A stretch of DNA of 16,564 bases from an uncultured Bartonella sp. Lineage in GTDB: Bacteria; Pseudomonadota; Alphaproteobacteria; Rhizobiales; Rhizobiaceae. Below the pieces are notes generated by a model. It saw only the letters and a list, made by a program, of their open reading frames with translations, did no database searches and was not told where the DNA came from. Every line of letters begins with the position of its first letter. The stretch's first letter is position 1. The position numbers and the translations under genes were made by a program. Positions 1-7,893 of this stretch are shown here, piece by piece. The stretch spans positions 1 through 16,564 of the forward strand of contig CALTWN010000021.1 in NCBI GenBank assembly GCA_943913205.1, written 5' to 3'.

Positions 1-1478
1 ATTATTTTAAAAATTATATTAATCAACTTGGCATTATGCAAGACGATGTTATAAAAGTTTATAAAAAGCAAGGCAAGCGTCAACAGCTAATTGACAGCCT
101 CGCAACATCTCAGAAATTGCCGCAAATATTTTTTGATGCTGCCGCAAAATATTTTAATGAAAAATATAATGTTAATTATATAACTATTACTGAAAATAAT
201 TTATTACCTATAAAAACTAGAAGCGACACAGATCTTAAAAATTATTATAATAAGCATAAAAAAGATTACGTAACAAACGAACTAAGAACCATAGAACTAT
301 TTACACTTTCAAAAGATAAGCTAATTAAACAGCAAATTATTAAAGATGAAGATATAAAAGCTGATTTTGATAAAAATATAGCAAAATATACACAAGATGA
401 GAAACGCGACTATGATCTGCTGACTTTTACTGATATGAAAGACGCGTCTAAAGCCCTAACAAACGCGCAAATATCGTTTAAAGATAATAAAAAAATAGAG
501 CATCACAAGAATGTTAAAAAAACAGATTTATCACCTAATTTAGCTAAAGCTATTTTTGAATTAATGCCAGATAAATATAGTAACATTATCAAAGATGGCA
601 AAAAATTTTATATAGCAAAACTTATAAAAATAACCCCTAAATCTATAAAAGCGCTAAAAGATGTCAGCGCCCAAATAAAAAGCGCTTTGGCTAATAAAAA
701 AGCCTCGGAATATTTTAACAAAACTGCAGGGGAAATAAAAGATAAACTAAAAACCGACGCAAATTTTAAAGATATAGCAAAAGCCTATAATTTAACTGTA
801 GAAACCCACATTTTTGATAAAAATGGCGATACAAAAGCCAACTCCATACACGATAAAGCTATAGATAAGTCAAGCTGGGATAAAATAATTCGCGCATCAT
901 TTCATGCAGCAAAAGGAAAAAATCACGTTCCTGTAAATATAAAGGATGGTGGACGTAGCTGGTATAATGTTGCTGATATTATACCATCAAAACAAAAAAC
1001 GTTTGTCCAGGTTAAAGATAGCATTAAACAAACTCTTTTACTCAATGATAAAAAAACGGCTCTTGATAAGCGAGCACAAGAACTAAAAAAGGAATTAGAT
1101 AATAGTTTATCTTTAAAGCAGCTTGCTACAGAAAATAATTTAGAAATTAAAAGCGCAACCGGTATTGGACGTTCTACCACCAAAGGTGACTATACAAAAA
1201 TTTTTGACAACAATACAATAACCAATATTTTATCGCATAAATTAAATGAAAATTTAATTAGTTCAGAAAATAATTCTAACAAACGATCAATCATAAAAAT
1301 TACAAAAATTTATAATGATAAGAAAAAAGAAACAGCATTAAATGCCATTACTATTAAACAGTTTAATGAGGATTTAAAAAATGATTTGCTTTTCGGAATA
1401 GAACTAGTAATAAACGATAAGTCACCCCTAATTATACATAAAAGTCGTATAAATTATATATTATCTAATATGAGGTAA
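1..1478 (+). CDS. ppiD: PpiD-like periplasmic chaperone (SurA/PpiC family), 5' partial
   Basis: The reading frame is already open at base 3, so the gene starts upstream of the window and about 491 codons are visible. PpiD proteins are inner-membrane-anchored periplasmic chaperones that help outer-membrane proteins leave the Sec translocon; the N-terminal anchor would lie outside the window. The first visible part carries the SurA-N-like pattern around LIDSLATSQKLPQ followed by an NEKYNVNYITI strand, as in alphaproteobacterial PpiD. A parvulin-like segment follows (about bases 420-640) but is short and lacks the Gly-Gly-x-Leu-Gly core, so isomerase activity is doubtful; E. coli PpiD is similarly inactive. 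The C-terminal half is lysine-rich and probably helical. It ends in TAA, 8 bases from the convergent Mth938-like gene. The family is clear; exact orthology is less so because the N-terminus is missing. Confidence 0.8.
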   Translation, partial: YFKNYINQLGIMQDDVIKVYKKQGKRQQLIDSLATSQKLPQIFFDAAAKYFNEKYNVNYITITENNLLPIKTRSDTDLKNYYNKHKKDYVTNELRTIELFTLSKDKLIKQQIIKDEDIKADFDKNIAKYTQDEKRDYDLLTFTDMKDASKALTNAQISFKDNKKIEHHKNVKKTDLSPNLAKAIFELMPDKYSNIIKDGKKFYIAKLIKITPKSIKALKDVSAQIKSALANKKASEYFNKTAGEIKDKLKTDANFKDIAKAYNLTVETHIFDKNGDTKANSIHDKAIDKSSWDKIIRASFHAAKGKNHVPVNIKDGGRSWYNVADIIPSKQKTFVQVKDSIKQTLLLNDKKTALDKRAQELKKELDNSLSLKQLATENNLEIKSATGIGRSTTKGDYTKIFDNNTITNILSHKLNENLISSENNSNKRSIIKITKIYNDKKKETALNAITIKQFNEDLKNDLLFGIELVINDKSPLIIHKSRINYILSNMR

Positions 1479-1486
1479 TCTAACAA

Positions 1487-1870
1487 TCATACTGGGTAAA
1501 GCAATGCGGCAACCGCCCTATCTTCAGCCAATAAAATATTATAAGTACGAACTGCCGCCCCTGTATTCATAATATCGGTACTTATGCTATGTTTTTTTAG
1601 TAAGGTTTTAGCCGCAACATTGATAGGAACTATATCTAAACCCGTACCTATCAATAAAATCTCTATTTCTGAGCTAATATCAATAATTTGCTGCAAATCT
1701 TCACACATGATATTAGCAGATACTAAATTAGCAGAATAAAATCCAGAGGGGGCGCATAGTAATGCACCTTTATGCGAGGTTTCAGCAAACCTAAACCCGC
1801 CACCACCATAAGCTTCTATTGGAAATTTTCCTTTAAAATGCGCTTGACGCATTTGTATAGCATCAGACAT
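1487..1870 (-). CDS. Mth938-like (DUF498) domain protein
   Basis: A 127-residue protein of the Mth938/DUF498 family, related to the mitochondrial complex I assembly factor NDUFAF3. Its bacterial role is not established. Family marks are the LIGTG motif (residues 73-77), a following Pro, and the highly conserved MNTGAAVRTYNILL block (101-114) near the C-terminus; length is normal. It starts with ATG 6 bases after the yajC stop and is the last gene of serS-yajC-Mth938. In Rhizobiales this gene typically sits just after yajC-secDF, so its position fits, but secDF is absent here. No strong ribosome binding site precedes it (the upstream sequence is AT-only), so translation may depend on read-through coupling from yajC. 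Family assignment is secure; function is unknown. Confidence 0.9.
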   Translation of the reverse strand: MSDAIQMRQAHFKGKFPIEAYGGGGFRFAETSHKGALLCAPSGFYSANLVSANIMCEDLQQIIDISSEIEILLIGTGLDIVPINVAAKTLLKKHSISTDIMNTGAAVRTYNILLAEDRAVAALLYPV

Positions 1871-1876
1871 TTTAAT

Positions 1877-2194
1877 TTAATTTAAAACATCAGAAATAGT
1901 TGAGCGTAAAATTCGTATTTCAACATTTTCGCTTATCTCAACAATTAGCTCATCTTTAGCATCGTCAACACGCTTTACTTTTGCTACAATGCCACCTGCT
2001 GTTACAATTTGATCGCCTCGCTTAATAGACTGGAGCTTTTCTTTATGTTTTTTTTGCTGCAACTGCTGTGGTCGTATCATTAAAAAATACATAATCGCAA
2101 AGATTAAAACAAAAACCCATAAACTACCAAAACCTACACCGCCTACTAAACTTTCACTTGGTAGCGTATCTGCATATGCTGATTCTATAAACAT
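1877..2194 (-). CDS. yajC: Sec translocase accessory protein YajC
   Basis: A 105-residue single-pass membrane protein. The short periplasmic N-terminus is followed by a transmembrane helix (about residues 20-41), then IRPQQ, the usual YajC junction, and a basic segment. The cytosolic domain GDQIVTAGGIVAKVKRVDD matches the family core (small beta-barrel around residues 59-77). YajC associates with SecD and SecF, which use the proton gradient to help pull proteins through SecYEG, and in some bacteria it contacts AcrB. An AAAAGGA ribosome binding site (2201-2207) lies 6 bases before the ATG. It is 19 bases downstream of serS and 6 bases upstream of the Mth938-like gene. The usual secD/secF genes are missing from this position. 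Confidence 0.95.
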   Translation of the reverse strand: MFIESAYADTLPSESLVGGVGFGSLWVFVLIFAIMYFLMIRPQQLQQKKHKEKLQSIKRGDQIVTAGGIVAKVKRVDDAKDELIVEISENVEIRILRSTISDVLN

Positions 2195-2213
2195 AAAATT
2201 TCCTTTTTCTATA

Positions 2214-3494
2214 TTAATTTGCAGTTATAACTTCAATACCACGCATATATGGTCGCAAAACCTCTGGTACTATTATAGAGCCATCTTTTTGTTGATAATT
2301 TTCTAGCACAGCTATCAAACAACGCCCCACAGCTACACCAGAACCATTAAGTGTGTTTACATAAGTAGTATGTTTTTGATCTACCTCTTTATAACGCGTT
2401 CCCATGCGTCTAGCTTGGAAACTACCGCATAAAGAACAGCTTGAAATTTCACGATAGGTATTCTGTCCTGGCATCCAAGCTTCTATATCATATGTTTTTT
2501 GTGCTGCAAACCCCATATCACCGCTACACAACAACATTGTTCTGTAAGGTATATTTAGTTTCTCTAATATGTTTTGTGCACATTTAAGCATACGCTTAAG
2601 CTCGATCTCGCCTTGTTCTGGAGTGGTTATAGATACAAGCTCTACCTTAGAAAACTGATGCTGACGCAACATCCCTCTTGTATCTTTACCAGCCGCGCCC
2701 GCTTCTGAGCGGAAACAAGGCGTTAAAGCAGTAAATCTCAATGGCAAAGTTTTTGCATTTAAAATTTCACCATATACTATATTGGTAAGTGGTACTTCCC
2801 CTGTAGGAATTAGCCAGCGATTATCAGTAGTTTTAAATAAATCTTCAGCAAATTTTGGTAATTGTGCTGTTGCATATAATGCTTTATCGCGCACCAAAAG
2901 TGGCACCGAAAGTTCTTGGTAATTATGTTCTATAACATGGATATCCAACATAAATTGACCAAGAGCGCGCTCTAATAAAGCCAAACTACCTTTTAAAATT
3001 GTAAATCTTGAGCCAGCAATTTGGGCTGCTTTGGTAAAATTCATACTCCCTAAATTTTCACCTAATTCATAATGAGATTTAGGTTCAAAGTCAAATTTTG
3101 TAGGTTCTAAAAACTTATGAATTTCTATATTGTCATTTTCATCTTTACCTAATGGAACATCGCCTAAAGGTATATTGGGTAAGTAGTCTAAAAGATCATT
3201 TAGCTTTTTGCTAACATTAATTAACAAAGCTTCATTTTCAGAAAGTTCATTTTTTAGTTCTGAAACAATTTTTTTAAGCCCATCTGCGCGAGTAATATCT
3301 TTTACAGCTATGGCCTTGCCAATTTCTTTGGTATAATTATTTCTTTCTTCTTGCGCCTGCTGAATAGAAGTAATGTAGTCTCTTTTTTGCTTATCTAGCA
3401 ATAAAATTTGTTTTGCTATAGGCTCCGCAAAACGTTTTTGCATCGCTTGATCGAGCAAATCTGGATTTTCCCTTATCCACTTTATATCTAACAT
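2214..3494 (-). CDS. serS: Seryl-tRNA synthetase
   Basis: Cytoplasmic class II aminoacyl-tRNA synthetase that charges tRNA-Ser (and tRNA-Sec if present) with serine. The 426-residue protein has the N-terminal tRNA-binding coiled coil (about residues 30-100), motif 2 TPCFRSEAGAAGKDTRGMLRQHQF, then the EISSCSLCGSFQARR segment and motif 3 GSGVAVGRCLIAVLENYQ near the C-terminus. Length is typical. I chose the ATG at 3494 because the protein then begins MLDIKWIRENPDLLD, the standard SerS start, and GGAG lies 6 bases upstream; the frame extends 4 codons further to a TTG that is part of that leader. First gene of serS-yajC-Mth938, with a promoter at 3516-3521. In many Rhizobiales tatC precedes serS and surE-pcm follow it; none are here. 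Confidence 0.97.
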   Translation of the reverse strand: MLDIKWIRENPDLLDQAMQKRFAEPIAKQILLLDKQKRDYITSIQQAQEERNNYTKEIGKAIAVKDITRADGLKKIVSELKNELSENEALLINVSKKLNDLLDYLPNIPLGDVPLGKDENDNIEIHKFLEPTKFDFEPKSHYELGENLGSMNFTKAAQIAGSRFTILKGSLALLERALGQFMLDIHVIEHNYQELSVPLLVRDKALYATAQLPKFAEDLFKTTDNRWLIPTGEVPLTNIVYGEILNAKTLPLRFTALTPCFRSEAGAAGKDTRGMLRQHQFSKVELVSITTPEQGEIELKRMLKCAQNILEKLNIPYRTMLLCSGDMGFAAQKTYDIEAWMPGQNTYREISSCSLCGSFQARRMGTRYKEVDQKHTTYVNTLNGSGVAVGRCLIAVLENYQQKDGSIIVPEVLRPYMRGIEVITAN

Positions 3495-3515
3495 AGCCTT
3501 CTCCAATTTACTAAA

Positions 3516-3544
3516 ATTATAGCTTAAAATAATTATTTAGGCTA
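3516..3544 (-). promoter_or_regulatory. Predicted serS operon promoter
   Basis: On the minus strand a perfect TATAAT -10 box lies at 3516-3521, placing transcription start near 3509, about 15 bases before the serS ATG. The -35 region near 3539-3544 (TAGCCT) is a poor match to TTGACA. The -10 and its distance to the gene are the main support. Confidence 0.45.
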
Positions 3545-3551
3545 GTATAAT
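3523..3551 (+). promoter_or_regulatory. Predicted rlmJ promoter
   Basis: A perfect TATAAT -10 box at 3546-3551 stands 24 bases before the rlmJ ATG. The -35 position 17 bases upstream (3523-3528, CTTAAA) is weak. This core overlaps the oppositely directed serS promoter, so the two could compete for polymerase. Confidence 0.4.
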
Positions 3552-3575
3552 ATATAAGAACTAACGGGCATATTA

Positions 3576-4454
3576 ATGAATTATAGACATATTTACCATG
3601 CGGGGAATTTTGCAGATATTTTTAAACATATTATACTCTGCCGTGTTATCGAATATTTTAAGCGTAAAGAACAAGCTTTTCGTGTTATAGACACACATGC
3701 AGGTATAGGATTATATAATTTATATTCTGAGCAGGCACAAAAAACCTGCGAATGGCATGAAGGTGTTATGGGATTTTTAAACCAAAAATTTAGTGAAGAA
3801 CAGCAAAATCTTATTGCACCATGGTTACAAGCTTTAAAATACTTTAATAAAGACGAAAAAAAATTAAAATATTATCCTGGCTCTCCTATGCTAGCCAGGT
3901 TTTTACTACGAAAACAAGATAGGCTTAGCGCTATAGAATTGCACCAACAAGATTACAAATTATTAAAAGCACATTTTATTAATGATTATCAAAGCAAAAT
4001 TATTCATTTAGATGGTTGGCTAGCTTTAAAATCGCAACTACCTTGTAAAGAAAAACGCACTATAGTATTAGTAGACCCACCTTTTGAAGAAGAAAATGAA
4101 TTTCAAAAACTAACCTATAGTCTTCTTGAAGCATATAAAAGAAGCGCTACAGCAACTTATTTATTATGGTACCCTATAAAATATCATAATATACTTAAGC
4201 AATTTTATAATAGCTTAATTAATAGCAATATAAAAAATATTCTAAAATGCGAACTTTATACGCAAAGTTTTAATAAATATATTACACCACAAAATAAAAT
4301 AAAAACTCCGATAGCTGGTTGTGGTGTTATTTTAGTAAATCCTCCCTTTATCTTCGCAAACGAACTTAATAGTTTGCGAAGTAACTTTCTTATAACCTTA
4401 GGTAAATCGCCACAATCGAAATTAATTATAGAACAACTGACAGCTGAAAAATAA
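3576..4454 (+). CDS. rlmJ: 23S rRNA (adenine(2030)-N6)-methyltransferase
   Basis: RlmJ uses S-adenosylmethionine to methylate N6 of A2030 in 23S rRNA during ribosome assembly. The 292-residue protein opens with the family signature MNYRHIYHAGNFADIFKH, which includes the Lys18-His19 pair. It then shows the SAM-binding DTHAGIGLY (39-47), the YPGSP motif (100-104) and the catalytic VDPPFE (166-171), whose Asp167 corresponds to E. coli Asp164. Length is close to the E. coli enzyme (280). It is transcribed alone, divergent from serS, and its TAA is one base from the end of the convergent outer-membrane protein gene. No good ribosome binding site is visible (CGGGC only). The YPGSP region also encodes a terminator-like hairpin (3876-3904). 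Confidence 0.95.
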   Translation: MNYRHIYHAGNFADIFKHIILCRVIEYFKRKEQAFRVIDTHAGIGLYNLYSEQAQKTCEWHEGVMGFLNQKFSEEQQNLIAPWLQALKYFNKDEKKLKYYPGSPMLARFLLRKQDRLSAIELHQQDYKLLKAHFINDYQSKIIHLDGWLALKSQLPCKEKRTIVLVDPPFEEENEFQKLTYSLLEAYKRSATATYLLWYPIKYHNILKQFYNSLINSNIKNILKCELYTQSFNKYITPQNKIKTPIAGCGVILVNPPFIFANELNSLRSNFLITLGKSPQSKLIIEQLTAEK

Positions 4455-4455
4455 T

Positions 4456-5286
4456 TTAAATTTTCTCCGCTATAGCTAAGTGCAAACCATATGATTTATC
4501 TTTAAAATGTATGTGGTATACATCTAAATTAGCAGTTTGTCTTGAAGTTTGATTAATAGATGCTTCTATTTTTGCGAATAACCCATTACTTAGCCTAAAA
4601 TCTGCACCAGCGCCGTAGCTATAGTTAAAATGAAAATTTTTAAAATTACTGCCATCCTTCCATTGATCTTTTATAGTAGTATAGTCAGTACCCAAACCTA
4701 CAAAAGCATATGGCAACCAACGTCCTATTGCAACGCCAAACCTGGTACGTAAATCTGCTTTAAAATTACCTTTAATACTTATAGATTCATCGCTATGGCT
4801 AGTGATAGGAAATAAAGTATCTGCTTCCATTCCGTATACTAAGCTATCGCTTTGAAAATTTACACCGCCCATAAGCCCCAAACCAATATCAGAATTTTTT
4901 AAATCACTAACATGATTCTCATGAATTATTTGCGCATTATTTTCGTTCATTCCTAATAATACACCTAAATATGGACCCTCCCATATTTCTATTGGATGTG
5001 GCCTATAACTTGAAGAACCGATAAACCTATTTGTTTGCACATATCCAGGCTCATAATTTTGCATTGGAGCAATCTCATAAACAGGGTGATGTCTAACTAC
5101 CACAGGGCTTGCAGGCGTTGAAACAACAGCTGGAGGAATATTATATGCATAATTAACATCACATGAACTATAATTACCTCTATAGGTTGCATTTGCGAAG
5201 TTAATAAGAAATCTTGGTACAAGGTACATAGCTAAAACTACAAAACAAACTGAACTTTTTACATGTTTTATCTTTATATTTAGCAT
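4456..5286 (-). CDS. Outer-membrane beta-barrel protein, Omp25/31-like
   Basis: A 276-residue predicted outer-membrane protein. Residues 1-33 look like a Sec signal peptide (basic start, hydrophobic core, cleavage after ANA). Residues 34-100 are an unusual Pro/Tyr/His-rich extension before the barrel. The barrel begins at WEGPYLGVLLGM (102-113) and continues with alternating strands: GLGLMGGVNFQ, VYGMEADTLF, RTRFGVAIGR, LPYAFVGLGTDY, YSYGAGADF and LFAKIEASI. This is the pattern of the Omp25/Omp31/opacity-like proteins of Rhizobiales, which are abundant surface proteins that often link the outer membrane to peptidoglycan. The C-terminus ends ...AIAEKI, not in the aromatic residue common for barrel assembly. 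An AAGATAGG sequence before the ATG may serve as ribosome binding site. Monocistronic, divergent from uvrC; a Rhizobiales omp gene near uvrC is common. The exact ortholog is uncertain. Confidence 0.85.
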   Translation of the reverse strand: MLNIKIKHVKSSVCFVVLAMYLVPRFLINFANATYRGNYSSCDVNYAYNIPPAVVSTPASPVVVRHHPVYEIAPMQNYEPGYVQTNRFIGSSSYRPHPIEIWEGPYLGVLLGMNENNAQIIHENHVSDLKNSDIGLGLMGGVNFQSDSLVYGMEADTLFPITSHSDESISIKGNFKADLRTRFGVAIGRWLPYAFVGLGTDYTTIKDQWKDGSNFKNFHFNYSYGAGADFRLSNGLFAKIEASINQTSRQTANLDVYHIHFKDKSYGLHLAIAEKI

Positions 5287-5358
5287 TTTTTTGCCTATCT
5301 TAATATTATGTATAAAAAATCACGTTTTTTAGCTAATTTAAACAGTAGTTTCTAATAA

Positions 5359-7233
5359 ATGATTAAGTTTCTTAATAAAAATAAAGATAAAAAGCCAATC
5401 GGTGTTGCATGCATAGAGCATTTTGTTTCATTGCTACCAATGCAACCTGGGGTTTATAGAATGCTTGATGAGAAAGAAACCGTTCTATATGTTGGTAAAG
5501 CAAAAAATTTAAAAAAGCGCGTTTCAAACTATATACGCTCTACTGGACATTCTGCGCGTATTACAAAAATGATAAGTCGCACGGCCAATATGGATTTTAT
5601 AATAACTAAAACAGAAACAGAGGCTTTATTATTAGAAGCAAATCTTATAAAAAAATTAAAGCCTGTTTATAATATTTTACTACGCGACGACAAAAGCTTT
5701 CCTTACATTGTTATTACAAAAGACCATAATTACCCTGCTATTTATAGGCATAGGGGCGCAAAACTATATGAAGGCAATTATTATGGACCATTTGCTAATG
5801 CTGGTGCCGTTTCTCGCACTGTAAAAACCTTACAACGGGCTTTTTTGCTACGTAGTTGCAGCGATTCTTTTTTTGCCAACCGCACAAGACCATGTTTATT
5901 ATACCAAATAAAACGTTGTTCCGCTCCTTGCACCGGAGAAATTAACCATGAAAATTACATGAAGCTTGTGCAACAAACAAAATTATTTTTAAGTGGCAAA
6001 GCTACAGCAATACGCTCCGATATAGTAGAAGAGATGCAAAAATATTCTAAAAATTTAGAATTTGAGAAAGCATCTATTTATCGCGACCGATTAGAAGCAT
6101 TGTCACACATACAAAATGAACAGCATATAAGTAGTAATACTATTGAGGAAGCAGATATTTTTGCTATTTATCAAAATGGTAGTATGGCCTGTATTGAAGT
6201 TTTCTTTTTTCGCTTGGGGCAAAATTGGGGAAACCATGCTTATTTTCTAAATATTAATGAAATATTAAGTAATGAACAAATCTTAGCGCAATTTTTAGTA
6301 CAATTTTATGACAACAAACCAATAGCGAAACTTATTTTGCTTTCTCATGAAATTGAAAACATAAATCTTATACAAGACGCCTTGAGTTTAAAAGCCTCAC
6401 GCCATATTACATTAAGCGTTCCAATGCGCGGTGAAAAAAAAGAAATTATAAACCAAGCTATAAATAATGCATCAGAAGCTTTAGCTAGAAAAGCCGCTAC
6501 ACATGCAACACGCACTAAGCTACTAAATGAATTTGCACAAATATTTAAGCTTAAGCGCATACCAAAAAGGATAGAAATATACGATAATTCACATATTATG
6601 GGCAGCCACGCCGTAGGCGCTATGGTTGTATTTGGCATGAATGGTTTTGAAAAAGATCAATACCGAAAATTTAATATAGCAAATGAAGAACTAACCCCTG
6701 GGGACGATTTTGCTATGATGGACGAAGTGCTTAAACGCCGTATCACAAGGTTACTCAAAGACGATGCTGCATCCTTTCCTGATGTTATTATAATTGATGG
6801 TGGCAAAGGACAACTTTCAAGAGTTATTTCTGCTATATCTTCTTTAAACAACACAGAAGTAAATTTTTTTGACCGTATAGACATTATATCGATGTCAAAA
6901 GGTGTAGATAGAAACGCAGGTAAAGAAATATTTCATATGCTAGGTGTATCAGAATTTAAGTTACCTCAGCAATCTAGCCTTTTATATTTTTTACAAAATT
7001 TACGCGATGAAGCACATAGATTTGCTATAAGCTCACACCGAATTTTGCGTAAAAAAAATATGATGAAAAACCCTCTCGATGAAATTCCTACAATAGGCTC
7101 TACTCGTAAACGAGCCCTACTTCATCATTTCGGTTCAGCAAAGGCTATAAGCGAGGCATCAGTAAAACAATTAGCCGAAGTTAATGGTATTTCACAAAAT
7201 TTAGCAAAAAAGATATTTAACTTTTTTCATTAA
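5359..7233 (+). CDS. uvrC: Excinuclease ABC subunit C
   Basis: UvrC makes both incisions in nucleotide excision repair after UvrA/UvrB mark the lesion. The 624-residue protein is full length. The N-terminal GIY-YIG nuclease shows GVY at 31-33, YVG at 44-46, a catalytic-type Arg54 and Glu93, and does the 3' cut. Four cysteines (167, 179, 187, 191) match the iron-sulfur cluster site of UvrC. The UVR domain contacting UvrB lies around 218-253. The RNase H-like C-terminal nuclease carries YDNSH (Asp409), Asp450, IDGGKGQ (Asp480) and DEAHRFA (His553), and makes the 5' cut. Helix-hairpin-helix motifs occupy about 575-622. No clear ribosome binding site precedes the ATG. In Rhizobiales uvrC is commonly followed by pgsA, as here, 70 bases on. 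Confidence 0.98.
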   Translation: MIKFLNKNKDKKPIGVACIEHFVSLLPMQPGVYRMLDEKETVLYVGKAKNLKKRVSNYIRSTGHSARITKMISRTANMDFIITKTETEALLLEANLIKKLKPVYNILLRDDKSFPYIVITKDHNYPAIYRHRGAKLYEGNYYGPFANAGAVSRTVKTLQRAFLLRSCSDSFFANRTRPCLLYQIKRCSAPCTGEINHENYMKLVQQTKLFLSGKATAIRSDIVEEMQKYSKNLEFEKASIYRDRLEALSHIQNEQHISSNTIEEADIFAIYQNGSMACIEVFFFRLGQNWGNHAYFLNINEILSNEQILAQFLVQFYDNKPIAKLILLSHEIENINLIQDALSLKASRHITLSVPMRGEKKEIINQAINNASEALARKAATHATRTKLLNEFAQIFKLKRIPKRIEIYDNSHIMGSHAVGAMVVFGMNGFEKDQYRKFNIANEELTPGDDFAMMDEVLKRRITRLLKDDAASFPDVIIIDGGKGQLSRVISAISSLNNTEVNFFDRIDIISMSKGVDRNAGKEIFHMLGVSEFKLPQQSSLLYFLQNLRDEAHRFAISSHRILRKKNMMKNPLDEIPTIGSTRKRALLHHFGSAKAISEASVKQLAEVNGISQNLAKKIFNFFH

Positions 7234-7303
7234 TAAAAAGTTGTGTCCACACTTATAATGACATATAGTCTTTAATTAGAGATATCATTAAACTGCTAAT
7301 ATT

Positions 7304-7885
7304 ATGAAAAAACATACCTTTTCTTTACCAAATGTTTTAACATATATGCGCATTGCAAGCGTAGTTTTTGTGGTGCTATGCTATTTTTTACAATATCTCA
7401 AAGGCTTGTATTACATAGCACATACTATTTCAGCTAGCTTGTTTATTTTTGCATGCATAACTGACTTTTTTGATGGCTACTTAGCCCGTATTTGGCAGCA
7501 AACATCTAACATCGGTCGCATGCTTGACCCAATAGCCGATAAATTATTAGTGTCTTCTTGTTTATTTTTGTTAGCCGCCGATGGCACCATAGGAGGCACT
7601 AGCTTGGTTGCTGGTATAATAATATTATGTCGCGAAATTTTAGTTTCTGGCCTTAGAGAATATTTGGCTGAAATTAAAGTGCGGGTACCAGTTTCAAATT
7701 TAGCAAAATGGAAAACTACTACACAAATGATTTCTATAATTTTATTGTTATGGGGCCCGGCGGGCGATAAAATCTTTTATAATGTAAGCCTTCTTGGTAT
7801 AGCATTGCTGTGGGTCTCAGCAATATTAACGTTATTTACGGGCTGGGAATATTTTAAAGAAAGTCTTAACCATTTATATGATTAA
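7304..7885 (+). CDS. pgsA: CDP-diacylglycerol--glycerol-3-phosphate 3-phosphatidyltransferase
   Basis: Inner-membrane enzyme that transfers the phosphatidyl group of CDP-diacylglycerol to glycerol-3-phosphate, the committed step to phosphatidylglycerol and cardiolipin. The 193-residue protein has the complete CDP-alcohol phosphatidyltransferase motif: Asp57-Gly58, Ala61-Arg62, Gly71, Asp75 and Asp79. It begins FSLPNVLTYMRI, typical of PgsA, and shows four or more hydrophobic helices (about 11-31, 37-53, 83-106, 138-155, 158-176). It lies 70 bases after uvrC; a TATAAT-like sequence at 7254-7259 may give it its own start, but no matching -35 is seen. The stop codon lies inside a 12-bp inverted repeat shared with the convergent ndk. 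Rhizobiales usually carry moaD-moaE next; they are absent here. Confidence 0.95.
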   Translation: MKKHTFSLPNVLTYMRIASVVFVVLCYFLQYLKGLYYIAHTISASLFIFACITDFFDGYLARIWQQTSNIGRMLDPIADKLLVSSCLFLLAADGTIGGTSLVAGIIILCREILVSGLREYLAEIKVRVPVSNLAKWKTTTQMISIILLLWGPAGDKIFYNVSLLGIALLWVSAILTLFTGWEYFKESLNHLYD

Positions 7886-7893
7886 GACTTTCT
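7858..7893. terminator. Bidirectional hairpin terminator between pgsA and ndk
   Basis: A perfect 12-bp inverted repeat, AGAAAGTCTTAA at 7858-7869 and TTAAGACTTTCT at 7882-7893, with a 12-base loop. It spans the pgsA stop codon (7883-7885) and ends 4 bases from the ndk stop. It is the most regular stem seen between the convergent genes. There is no long T tract on either side; the plus strand ends TTTCTATATT and the minus strand TTTAAAAT, so strength is uncertain. Confidence 0.6.

Noticed and set aside
923..1183. Minus-strand reading frame of 86 codons inside ppiD
   Set aside because: It lies fully within a recognised coding gene on the other strand, and its protein matches no family pattern.
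6345..6884. Two minus-strand reading frames inside uvrC
   Set aside because: They lie opposite conserved catalytic motifs of uvrC and have no recognisable features of their own.
7238..7254. Imperfect dyad AAGTTGTGTCCACACTT after uvrC, considered as a terminator
   Set aside because: One arm has a bulge, the loop would be only two bases, and no T run follows.
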